A stretch of 39,155 nt of DNA, taken from NCBI GenBank assembly GCA_021205245.1, contig JAJPXZ010000171.1, forward strand, positions 1 to 39,155, read 5' to 3'. Source of the stretch: Planctomycetaceae bacterium (GTDB lineage: Bacteria; Planctomycetota; SZUA-567). Below, piece by piece: positions 7,354 through 14,525 of the stretch. A model generated the notes under the pieces. That model saw only the letters and a list, made by a program, of their open reading frames with translations, had not been told where the DNA came from and did no database searches. How positions within the stretch are numbered: the first letter of the stretch is position 1; every line of letters begins with the position of its first letter. Both the position numbers and the translations under genes were made by a program.

Positions 7354-8337
7354 ATGAAGAAATTGATGAGTCTGCTAGCCGCGTTTATCCTTTGCGCCGG
7401 GTTGGCCCAGGCGGCCAGCTATCGCCTTTCGGAAGTCCACGCCGAAGGCTATCCCACCGCACTCGCGGACCGCGAATTCGCCCGTTTGGTCGAAGAGCGC
7501 ACCAATGGCCGCATCAAGATCGAAGTCTACACCGGCGGCACGCTGTACGGCGAAGAGACCGGCGCGATTGAAGCCCTGCAGGTAGGCGACCTCGCCTTTA
7601 CCCGCGTCTCGGCCTCGCCCGTCGCCTCCTACGTCCCCAACATCAACGCCGTGCAGATGCCCTACCTCTACAAGTCGGGCGAGCATATGTGGGACGCGCT
7701 GAACGGTGAAATCGGCCAGGGCCTCCTCGCCGACATCGAAACGTCCGGCTCCGGCCTTGTCGGCCTCTGCTACTACGACGCGGGCTCGCGCTGCTTCTAC
7801 ACGACAAAGCCGGTCAACAAGGTCGCGGACATGCGCGGCTTGAAAATCCGCATGCAAAACAACGCCATGATGGTCCGTATGGTCTCGCTCCTCGGCGGCA
7901 CCGGCGTCACCGGCATCGGCCCCAACGAAGTCTACTCCGCCATCCAGACCGGCACCGTCGACGGCGCCGAAAACAACTGGCCCACCTACCAGAACATGGG
8001 CGACTACGAAGTCGCCAAGTATTACATCCTCGACCACCACACCCGCGTGCCGGAAATCCTCCTCATGTCGAAGGTGGTAAAGGACGACATGTCGGCGGCT
8101 GACTTCGCCATCATCCAGCAGTGCGCCAAGGACACGCAGGCATTCGAAATCAAGGCATGGGCCGACAAGGAAAAGTCGTCTGAAGAAATCGTCCGCGCCG
8201 CCGGCACCCAGGTCATCACCCTGACCCCCGAGGCGTTCGCCGAGTTCCAGAAGGCCATGGAACCCCTCTATGACGAATTCGGCAAGGATTTCATGGAAAC
8301 AATCCAGGCCATCCAGAAGGTCGGCGAAAAGTATTAA
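7354..8337 (+). CDS. dctP: TRAP transporter substrate-binding protein DctP
   Basis: Periplasmic solute receptor of a TRAP transporter, 327 aa. A Sec signal peptide covers residues 1-20 (AQA-ASY cleavage). The mature part has the DctP fold, with the conserved carboxylate-binding Arg at 166 in GLKIRMQNN and the DGAENNW motif (203-209) frequent in receptors for sugar acids. Its place behind kduI suggests unsaturated galacturonate, DKI or another uronate as ligand; this is inference. An AGGAG site lies eight bases before the ATG. A hairpin just after the gene may lower read-through into the membrane genes. Confidence 0.92.
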   Translation: MKKLMSLLAAFILCAGLAQAASYRLSEVHAEGYPTALADREFARLVEERTNGRIKIEVYTGGTLYGEETGAIEALQVGDLAFTRVSASPVASYVPNINAVQMPYLYKSGEHMWDALNGEIGQGLLADIETSGSGLVGLCYYDAGSRCFYTTKPVNKVADMRGLKIRMQNNAMMVRMVSLLGGTGVTGIGPNEVYSAIQTGTVDGAENNWPTYQNMGDYEVAKYYILDHHTRVPEILLMSKVVKDDMSAADFAIIQQCAKDTQAFEIKAWADKEKSSEEIVRAAGTQVITLTPEAFAEFQKAMEPLYDEFGKDFMETIQAIQKVGEKY

Positions 8338-8361
8338 ACGCCCCTGCCCCACGTTCAGCCG

Positions 8362-8390
8362 GAGGGGCGGACTGGCGCCGCCCCTCTTTT
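8362..8390 (+). terminator. Probable attenuating terminator between dctP and dctQ
   Basis: A 9-bp perfect stem GAGGGGCGG/CCGCCCCTC (8362-8370 and 8378-8386), a 7-base loop, and then only TTTT. The short U-run between a receptor gene and its permease genes fits partial termination and a receptor excess. It may also act as a 3' stabiliser of dctP mRNA. Confidence 0.6.
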
Positions 8391-8411
8391 CACCTCGGTC
8401 GGAGATGAACA

Positions 8412-8975
8412 ATGGCTGCATTTCTTCGAAGTCTCAACGCGTGGATTCACCGGATAATGCTGTTGGTGGCCGACGTGGCCCTGTTGTCCATGGTCGTCAT
8501 CGTCAGCCTGGCTGTCACCCTCAGGTACGTATTTAATACCGGCATTGGCTGGGCAGAGGAAGTTCCGCGACTGCTGGTCACCCTGTTCGCGTTTTTAGCC
8601 ATGGCCATGGGGGTGCGCGACCACGTCCACATCGGCGTCAATATCGTCTATAATATGTTTCCGAAAGACGGCAAGATGCGGCGTTTCATGGTCTGGTTCG
8701 CCGACTTCATCGTGCTGCTGTGCGGCCTGTTCATGCTCTACTACGGCGCCAGGCGCTGTATGCAGATGATGCGCCTCCCCGGCCGGCTGCCCATGACCGG
8801 TTTGAACACCTGGTACCAGTACCTCCCCATCCCCTTGGCCGGATTCGTCATTTCCTTCGATTCCGTCCTCTTCCTGACCGGCATCCTCAAACGGGACGAC
8901 CTTCTCTACTCCGAACCGGAGGTCGACTTCGTCGAGGCCTACGAGGAACAACAAAAGGAGGTGGAGGCAAAATGA
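8412..8975 (+). CDS. dctQ: TRAP transporter small membrane subunit DctQ
   Basis: A 187-aa inner-membrane protein with four hydrophobic segments (about 15-35, 52-70, 93-113, 138-160) and the DctQ signature RYVFNTGIGWAEEVPRLLVTLFAFLAMAMGVRDH (split here by eye). It forms the 4-TM partner that holds the large permease. A GGAG site precedes the ATG. Its stop overlaps the dctM start (ATGA), the usual coupling for separate Q and M genes. The acidic C-terminal tail is cytoplasmic by expectation. Confidence 0.88.
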   Translation: MAAFLRSLNAWIHRIMLLVADVALLSMVVIVSLAVTLRYVFNTGIGWAEEVPRLLVTLFAFLAMAMGVRDHVHIGVNIVYNMFPKDGKMRRFMVWFADFIVLLCGLFMLYYGARRCMQMMRLPGRLPMTGLNTWYQYLPIPLAGFVISFDSVLFLTGILKRDDLLYSEPEVDFVEAYEEQQKEVEAK

Positions 8976-9268
8976 GCCCGAATACATTTCCCATTATCGT
9001 GCTTTTGGGCGGATTTGTCGTCCTGCTGATCATTCGCGTTCCAGTGACCTTTTGCCTGCTGTTCGCCAGTCTCCTGAGCGCGTCCGCCAACGGCACCAAC
9101 CTCTCGGTGATGGTGCGGCAGCTTATCGACGGGGTCAACAATTTCTCGCTCCTGGCCATCCCCTTCTTTATCCTCATGGGGGAATTCATGTCGGCTGGCG
9201 GCATATCGGAAAAGATTATCGACTTCACGAACCTGGTGGTCGGCCGCTTCCGAGGCGGCCTGGCCTAG
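8972..9268 (+). CDS. dctM: TRAP large permease DctM, N-terminal fragment ended by an in-frame amber
   Basis: First 98 residues of the DctM permease: MSPNTFPIIVLLGG through the conserved IPFFILMGEFMSAGGISEKI and FRGGLA, where TAG (9266-9268) interrupts. In intact DctM proteins this place reads GGLA-x-VNV, with Tyr or His typical at x. One base change (TAG to TAC or TAT) would restore a 434-aa permease, the usual size. The ATGA overlap with dctQ and a strong GGAGG site are intact, so initiation should be normal. TAG ends several other genes here, so general recoding is unlikely. It is either a nonsense allele or a sequence error. Confidence 0.85.
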   Translation: MSPNTFPIIVLLGGFVVLLIIRVPVTFCLLFASLLSASANGTNLSVMVRQLIDGVNNFSLLAIPFFILMGEFMSAGGISEKIIDFTNLVVGRFRGGLA

Positions 9269-10276
9269 GTGAATGTTCTGTCGTCCATGCTGTTTGGCGG
9301 CATTTCCGGTTCGGCGGTGGCGGACGTGTCCTCCCTCGGCCCGGTGGTCATTCCCATGATGGTCAACCAGGGCTATTCGCGGGAGTTCTCGGTCAGCCTT
9401 ACCGTCACGACCGCCTGCCAGGGCGTGCTTATCCCGCCCAGTCACAATATGGTCATCTACGCCCTCGCCGCCGGCGGCGTGTCCATCGGCTCCCTGCTCA
9501 TGGCCGGCGTGTTTCCGGGTGTGGTACTGGGTGGAAGCTTTATGCTGTTCTGCTGGGCGATGTCCGGCTATTACAAATTCCCGCCCGGGATCTTCATACC
9601 GCGAGAGCGCTGGATTTCCATTATCGTCAACGCCATCCTGCCGCTGTTGACCCTCGCCATCATCATGGTGGGGACGGGAGCGGGCGTCTTTACCGCCACC
9701 GAGTCGGCGGCCATCGCCTGCGTCTATGTGTTTATCCTTTCGTATATCGTTTTCCGCGCCGCCAAGATCCGCGACATCGGCAAGGTGTTGCGTAACGCTC
9801 TCCGGACCCTCGCCATCGTTATGGCGCTGATCGCCTGCGCGAAGTGCTTCTCCTACATGATGACCGAACTGCGCGTCCCGGAGATGGTGACCAATGTCAT
9901 TCTTTCGATTTCGGAGAGCAAGGTGGTGCTGCTGCTCGTCATCAACCTGCTCCTCCTGATCCTCGGCTGTTTTATGGATATGGCGCCTCTCATCATGATT
10001 ATGACGCCCATCCTGCTGCCGGTCGTCACCAGCCCCTTTATCGGCATGCACCCGGTTCAGTTCGGCGTTATGCTTATTTTCAACCTCGCCCTCGGCTTGT
10101 GTACGCCGCCGGTCGGCTCGGCCCTGTTTGTCGGGTGCGCCGTGGGCAGGACCACCATCGAGGCCACTTCAAAGAAATTGCTGCCGCTGTTTATGGTCAT
10201 GATCTTTGCCCTCATGATGGTGACGTTTATTCCAGAGATTTCGCTTTGGCTTCCCCGGAGCCTCGGGTTGATGTAG
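9269..10276 (+). CDS. dctM: TRAP large permease DctM, C-terminal fragment
   Basis: Remaining 335 codons in the same frame, starting at a GTG directly after the amber codon. It begins VNVLSSMLFGGISGSAVADVSSLG and keeps the DctM features GVLIPPSHNMVIYALAAGGVSIG, FTATESAAIA and NLALGLCTPPVGSALFVG, with many membrane segments. No frameshift or other lesion is visible, so the break is recent or artefactual. Reinitiation at the GTG is conceivable (GAGG lies 13 bases upstream), but a split permease lacking its first three helices would probably not work unless the two pieces assemble. Confidence 0.85.
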   Translation: MNVLSSMLFGGISGSAVADVSSLGPVVIPMMVNQGYSREFSVSLTVTTACQGVLIPPSHNMVIYALAAGGVSIGSLLMAGVFPGVVLGGSFMLFCWAMSGYYKFPPGIFIPRERWISIIVNAILPLLTLAIIMVGTGAGVFTATESAAIACVYVFILSYIVFRAAKIRDIGKVLRNALRTLAIVMALIACAKCFSYMMTELRVPEMVTNVILSISESKVVLLLVINLLLLILGCFMDMAPLIMIMTPILLPVVTSPFIGMHPVQFGVMLIFNLALGLCTPPVGSALFVGCAVGRTTIEATSKKLLPLFMVMIFALMMVTFIPEISLWLPRSLGLM

Positions 10277-10300
10277 GGGCAAGCGAATCACCACTTCACG

Positions 10301-10334
10301 AAAAAAAAGAAGCCCCGGGCAGAGCGCCCGGGGC
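10301..10334 (-). terminator. Intrinsic terminator of the Cof phosphatase gene
   Basis: A 9-bp stem GCCCCGGGC/GCCCGGGGC (10312-10320 and 10326-10334). The A-run at 10301-10308 gives a strong U-tract on the minus strand. On the plus strand the hairpin may also slow transcription leaving dctM, though only ATTT follows. Confidence 0.85.
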
Positions 10335-10364
10335 CAATTTCTCCGTACCGAAAATATCGGCGGC

Positions 10365-11207
10365 TCAACCCTTTCGGTTATACCGTATGCTATGGGCCAT
10401 GGGCTGAAAATCGAGCGATTCCAGCATGACTCGTAAACCCTCTTCGTCGTTCGACAGGGCCACCCGGTCGGCCTGCTTCTTGACCGCCTCCGGCGCATTC
10501 CCCATGGCGATGCCGAGTCCGGCGGCGGCAAGCATGTCGGCATCGTTGTAGTTGTCGCCGAAGGCGACGCTTTCCCGGATGGGTATACGCATGGCGCGGC
10601 AGATGAACTCCACCGCCCCGGCCTTCGACACCGCCTTGTTCATGATTTCGAGATAGCGCGGGCTCGACTTCAGGACGGCGAGGTCGGGGAATTCCTCTCC
10701 CAAATACGCCGCGATGGCGTCTATGTCGTCCGGCTCGCCGACACAAAAAATCTTGTGCACCTCGTTACCCGGCGTGAGAAGGGATTCGACCGGCCCCTCT
10801 ATCGGCTGGACATCGACGATTTCAACCTCCCTGACGATGCGCGGGTCGGCGAGGTCGTCGACAATCCATTGCCCAAAGGAATACACGCACGACGCCAGCG
10901 CAGGGCGGATTTCGGCGACGCGATTCTTGACGGCAATGGCCACGGAAGGGTCGACGCCGATGGAATGGACGGGTTGCCGGAATCGATCGAGGGTGAGCGC
11001 GCCGCCATAGCACACCATCGGCGCTTTGACGCCGAGTTCGTCCTGGATAGCGTACATTGCGTCGGGCATACGGGCAGACACCATGATGAACGGCGTGCCT
11101 CCATCCACGACCTCCCGCACCGCCCCCACGTTCCCCGGCGGGATGCGGTGGTCGGAGCCGAGGAGGGTTCCGTCAACATCGCAGAAGATGACGCGATAGG
11201 TTTGCAT
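10365..11207 (-). CDS. Cof-type HAD-IIB sugar/phosphate phosphatase
   Basis: A 280-aa HAD-superfamily hydrolase with a C2B cap. Seen: motif I DVDGTLL (Asp10 nucleophile, Asp12 acid/base), motif II in VSARMP, and motif III/IV in KAGAVEFICRAM and FGDNYNDADML. Enzymes of this group remove phosphate from sugar phosphates, nucleotides or flavin precursors; the substrate here is unknown. The ATG at 11207 follows a GGAG site. An in-frame ATG 150 bases upstream lacks family-like sequence and is rejected. It converges with dctM and may be unrelated to the uronate genes. Confidence 0.88.
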   Translation of the reverse strand: MQTYRVIFCDVDGTLLGSDHRIPPGNVGAVREVVDGGTPFIMVSARMPDAMYAIQDELGVKAPMVCYGGALTLDRFRQPVHSIGVDPSVAIAVKNRVAEIRPALASCVYSFGQWIVDDLADPRIVREVEIVDVQPIEGPVESLLTPGNEVHKIFCVGEPDDIDAIAAYLGEEFPDLAVLKSSPRYLEIMNKAVSKAGAVEFICRAMRIPIRESVAFGDNYNDADMLAAAGLGIAMGNAPEAVKKQADRVALSNDEEGLRVMLESLDFQPMAHSIRYNRKG

Positions 11208-11387
11208 GGCAGATACTCCATCCTTGTGGCTGCGAAAAGGTTTCTGGTTGTTTTCCTCTATATTACCGCAAAAGAAACTTCCCATCCAGAGTGTGACGGC
11301 AAAAATGCCCAGGCCTTGACGAAGACCGGCCGTGAGTCGAAGATGAATTCGAGCCAATCAGTAAAAACCAGCACGCAAGGAGAAAGT

Positions 11388-11816
11388 ATGGGTGAGGCGA
11401 CAGAACGGTACGTTATTGTGGTCCAGTGCGACCAGGTTGTGCACGACGTCTGCCCCGGATTCATGTGCGAGCACGCATTTAATAAGCGGGCCGACGCATT
11501 TTCTATCTATCCCGCCGACGAACGCGTCCGTTACCTGCCGATATCGTGCGGCGGGTGTCCGGGTCGGAGCACGCTTCGGAAGCTCATGAATGTGAAGAAA
11601 AACCTCCGCAAGCGGGAGCAATTGGGTGACGAGGTCGTGGCGGTCCACCTTTCGACCTGCATAACCCGGGCCAGCCATCACGGGCCGCGCTGTCCCCATA
11701 TCGATTACATCAAGGGCGAAGTCGCGCGGGCGGGTTATGTGTGCCGCGAAGACAGCCGCATCTCCCCCCTCGCCGAAAAGCGCCGTGACGCCGACGGGAA
11801 TTATCTGGGGAAGTAG
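11388..11816 (+). CDS. CGGC-domain cysteine-rich protein
   Basis: A 142-aa predicted metal-binding protein of the CGGC family. Cysteines include Cys14, Cys22, Cys27, the SCGGCPG motif (Cys54, Cys57), LSTCITR, RCPHID and YVC. Small proteins of this family occur mostly in anaerobes and are presumed to bind zinc or an iron-sulfur cluster; their role is not known. AAGGAG lies five bases before the ATG at 11388, and frames starting further upstream lack similarity. It stands alone and converges with the bioN end. Confidence 0.85.
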   Translation: MGEATERYVIVVQCDQVVHDVCPGFMCEHAFNKRADAFSIYPADERVRYLPISCGGCPGRSTLRKLMNVKKNLRKREQLGDEVVAVHLSTCITRASHHGPRCPHIDYIKGEVARAGYVCREDSRISPLAEKRRDADGNYLGK

Positions 11817-11843
11817 GGGTATGGAGCGTTCGGCATTCGCCGT

Positions 11844-12464
11844 CTACCACGACCGCCAATCGTCGAGCCGCCGCGACGCCAGTCCGACCGCCAATTCGGC
11901 AGCCATGCTCTCGAGTATCCGCAGGGACGTCCCGATGAGCAAGGTCACCCGACGGCCCCAGGAGAGCCGCAGCCCCCTGGCACGCATCCCGGCACGCACC
12001 TGACCGGTAAGGCGAAGCATGACCGGGAGGAACCACGCCGTCATGGCAATGCACAGCGCCGGTTTCCAGGCATGGCTGCGCAGGACGGGGCGCAGGTACC
12101 AGGCCGCCGCCCGTCCCGTCTCCATGGGCGTGGCCAACCCGACAAAGGCCATGCCCACAAGGGTGAGGGCAAGCAGTCTGCCGCCCAGCGGCAGCGAAGC
12201 GGATAATGCATCGTTGAACGGCTTGCCAGCCAGCAGGTCGGACCCCACCGTCATCACCATCCAGAACGCCATAAAGTAGAGGCCGCCCCGCAGCATGACG
12301 CGGATTTCGACGCGGCGCATCTCTTGCAGAAAAAAGAGCGAGCCGAGGCAGGCCAGCCACAACGGCAAAAAAATCGCAGGCAGGTATTGGCACACGAAAC
12401 ACGCCGCCAGCAGAAGGAGGAGCTTGATTCGTCCGTCGATGCGGCGGATACGGGACTCAGGCAT
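11844..12464 (-). CDS. bioN: ECF transporter T component, BioN-like
   Basis: A 206-aa inner-membrane EcfT protein that couples the ATPase to the substrate-specific S component. Hydrophobic segments lie at about 14-46, 57-78 and 92-112. The cytoplasmic coupling region carries one clear Ala-Arg-Gly signature (MRARGLR) and a second degenerate one (LASRRLD). The start overlaps the bioY end by eight bases, and this pairing indicates biotin transport. No ATPase gene lies beside it; an ECF-type ATPase occurs 22 kb away (35243-35950). Confidence 0.85.
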   Translation of the reverse strand: MPESRIRRIDGRIKLLLLLAACFVCQYLPAIFLPLWLACLGSLFFLQEMRRVEIRVMLRGGLYFMAFWMVMTVGSDLLAGKPFNDALSASLPLGGRLLALTLVGMAFVGLATPMETGRAAAWYLRPVLRSHAWKPALCIAMTAWFLPVMLRLTGQVRAGMRARGLRLSWGRRVTLLIGTSLRILESMAAELAVGLASRRLDDWRSW

Positions 12465-13044
12465 CGGTGGTCTCCCCCCGTCCGGAGACGCCGGGGAAGA
12501 ACGTTTCGGCGATAATCGCCGCCGCTATCATCTTGACCGTATCACCGACGATGAATGGATAGAATCCGACCAGGAGAGCGCGGTTAAAGTCGGGGATAAA
12601 CCGGTACCAGAGCATTACCGTTCCAGCCAGAAGAAGGATAACCGATCCGACGAAACCGAAGCCGATACGGGCAGCCATGCGCCGCCACCGCCCGCCCCCG
12701 AAATAGGTAGAACATCCGGCCAACGCCGCGCCAGCGACAAAGCCAAGGAAATACCCCGCCGTCGGGCCGACAAACGAAGCTGGTCCAGCCCTGCCCCTTC
12801 CGAACATGGGCAGGCCCACCAACCCGCAGAGCAGGTAGAGGAGCATCGCCAGCGCCGCCTTACGCGGACCCAGCACGAAACCGGCCAGCATAATCATCAT
12901 GGTCTGGAGCGAGATGTGCATCGGCCCGACAGGCACGTGAATAAATGCGCCCGCCCCCACCAGGGCGGCATAAAGGGCGATGCGTACCATGCCATGCAAG
13001 CGGTGAAGCGGCATGGGTACGGCGGGAGGCGGTACGTTTTCCAT
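12457..13044 (-). CDS. bioY: Biotin transporter S component BioY
   Basis: A 195-aa membrane protein that binds biotin and works alone or with an ECF module. The BioY pattern is plain: FIHVPVGPMHISLQTMMIML, GFVLGPRKAALAMLLYL, GLVGLPMFGRGRAGPASF, then GPTAGYFLGF. Six membrane segments are expected. Its ribosome site overlaps the stop of the Sel1 gene, with six bases between the two genes, and its 3' end overlaps bioN. No biotin biosynthesis gene lies nearby, so the cell may rely on uptake. Confidence 0.92.
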   Translation of the reverse strand: MENVPPPAVPMPLHRLHGMVRIALYAALVGAGAFIHVPVGPMHISLQTMMIMLAGFVLGPRKAALAMLLYLLCGLVGLPMFGRGRAGPASFVGPTAGYFLGFVAGAALAGCSTYFGGGRWRRMAARIGFGFVGSVILLLAGTVMLWYRFIPDFNRALLVGFYPFIVGDTVKMIAAAIIAETFFPGVSGRGETTDA

Positions 13045-13050
13045 ACAATC

Positions 13051-14427
13051 CTATCGCGCTTCGGCGGCGTCGGTCGCGTCAAGAGCTGCAGCCGTATTGT
13101 CGTCTTGCGGGTCGATAATCACATCCACCAGACGGAGGAATCCGGGTAATCCGGTGAACCCGGCCCCAACGCCCCGGAGTACCATGCCAGGTTTCACTGA
13201 TTCGAGCGGACGGCCAAACACGCCTTCGCAGTGGATAACGCCGGGACTGCCCGGCAGGGTCAGGTAAATGGTGCCGTCCTCGTCGCCCGGCGAGACGACA
13301 ACGTCTTCGTCGAGGTCGAGAATGACTTCGCGGCCGCGCTCAATTTTGTCGAGTGGCGACACGGCAAATTCGCGCAACAGCCCGCCCGCGCCCACCCGCG
13401 CGGGATCGGCCGGGGACAAGGGCATGGAGTCGTCCATGGTATAGAGCTTTTCCAGGACTTCCACGGCGTCCTTGTGGCCACCCCGCTCTGCCATGGTCAG
13501 CCACTCGCGGGCGCGGCCGGCGTTGCGGGTCACGCCGATGCCGTCCGCGTACATGCAGCCGAGGAAATACTGCGCGTCGGTGTTGCCCCGAAGCGACGCC
13601 TGCTCGTACCAGCGTGCGGCCTGGATAAAGTTGCGGCCCAGCCAGTCGCCATTCATATAGGAGTTGGCCAGATTGAACTGGGCATACTGATCGCCCATGT
13701 TCGCGCCCATGGAAAACCAGAGGATGGCCCGCTCGGGATCCGGCTGCACACCCAGGCCCTGGCGGTGAATGACGCCAAGCTTGTTGCAGGCGTCGCCGTT
13801 CCCCTGCTTCGCCGCCAGGGTGAACCAACGGAGCGCCTCGCCGTAGTCCTGCTTCAGACCGCCGAGACCGGAGTAATAAGCGAGCCCGAGATCACCCTGC
13901 GCCTGCGCCATTCCGCTCGTCGCCGCGCGCCGCAGCCAGCGTTCGCCCTCGACCGGATTGGGCTCGACATCAGCCTCCGACAAGTAGGCCGCTCCGGCGT
14001 AATAGGCTGCTTCAATGTTGCCGTGTTCGGCCGCGGGGATGAGCCATTTCAAGCTCTCCGCCGTGTCGGGGGAACCGTGAGCGCCGCTGTACAGCTTTTT
14101 CCCGTATTCAAAGCCGCCGCGCTCGTCGCCCGCTTCAGCGGATTTCCGCAACCACTCCATCCCTTCCGCCGGGTCGTAGCGCCCGGCCGAACCGTTGACC
14201 AGGGCGAGACCGTAGAGGCATTGCATGGCAGGATCGCCCTCTTCGGCGCGAGAACGGAGAAAACGCGCCTGCTCGACATCGAGTTCGGGCGGGATTTGCG
14301 GCCGCAGGAGCGGCATGGCCCGGTCCGGTTCAGCCGGCCGCGACGGGTCGGGGGCGAAGTCTTCCGCCCCGGGGGAGGTACATACCGCCAGCGTCAGCGC
14401 GGCTGCGAGAATGATTTTGACCAGCAT
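13051..14427 (-). CDS. Secreted Sel1-repeat (TPR-like) protein
   Basis: A 458-aa protein with an N-terminal signal peptide (LVKIILAAALTLAVC) and about seven Sel1-like repeats (about residues 60-335). Examples are AEEGDPAMQCLYGLALVNG, AEHGNIEAAYYAGAAYL and RGNTDAQYFLGCMYADGIGV. A C-terminal region of ~110 residues (DLDEDVVVSPGDEDGT onward) is not recognised. Repeats of this type bind proteins. The site LAVC is not a good lipobox, so periplasmic location is more likely than lipoprotein. An in-frame ATG 27 bases upstream is possible. It leads into bioY-bioN, but a link to biotin is not evident. Confidence 0.85.
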   Translation of the reverse strand: MLVKIILAAALTLAVCTSPGAEDFAPDPSRPAEPDRAMPLLRPQIPPELDVEQARFLRSRAEEGDPAMQCLYGLALVNGSAGRYDPAEGMEWLRKSAEAGDERGGFEYGKKLYSGAHGSPDTAESLKWLIPAAEHGNIEAAYYAGAAYLSEADVEPNPVEGERWLRRAATSGMAQAQGDLGLAYYSGLGGLKQDYGEALRWFTLAAKQGNGDACNKLGVIHRQGLGVQPDPERAILWFSMGANMGDQYAQFNLANSYMNGDWLGRNFIQAARWYEQASLRGNTDAQYFLGCMYADGIGVTRNAGRAREWLTMAERGGHKDAVEVLEKLYTMDDSMPLSPADPARVGAGGLLREFAVSPLDKIERGREVILDLDEDVVVSPGDEDGTIYLTLPGSPGVIHCEGVFGRPLESVKPGMVLRGVGAGFTGLPGFLRLVDVIIDPQDDNTAAALDATDAAEAR

Positions 14428-14466
14428 TGGCCCGGTCTCCGTTCTGTGCCCCACCTTATCGAAAAC

Positions 14467-14486
14467 GGGGCGCCCAGGGGCGCCCC
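14467..14486 (-). terminator. Probable terminator after ilvE
   Basis: A perfect 8-bp GC stem GGGGCGCC/GGCGCCCC with a 4-base loop, followed on the minus strand by GTTTTCG. The U-tract is short, so efficiency is uncertain. It separates ilvE from the Sel1-bioY-bioN operon. Confidence 0.6.
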
Positions 14487-14525
14487 ATGATCGAATTATA
14501 TCGGTAACAGAGGGGTGGCGAAAGC

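Noticed and set aside
9266..9268. Amber codon as pyrrolysine or general stop-codon recoding
   Set aside because: TAG ends kduD, the CGGC gene, the Sel1 gene and dctM itself, and TRAP permeases are not known pyrrolysine proteins; a point mutation or error is simpler.
10755..11387. Upstream extension of the CGGC-domain gene
   Set aside because: The extra ~210 codons are antisense to the Cof phosphatase and lack similarity; AAGGAG five bases before 11388 fixes the start.
11208..11387. Riboswitch or tRNA in the gap before the CGGC gene
   Set aside because: No cloverleaf, TPsiC-like GGTTCGAATCC or known riboswitch core could be found; no other gap showed one either.
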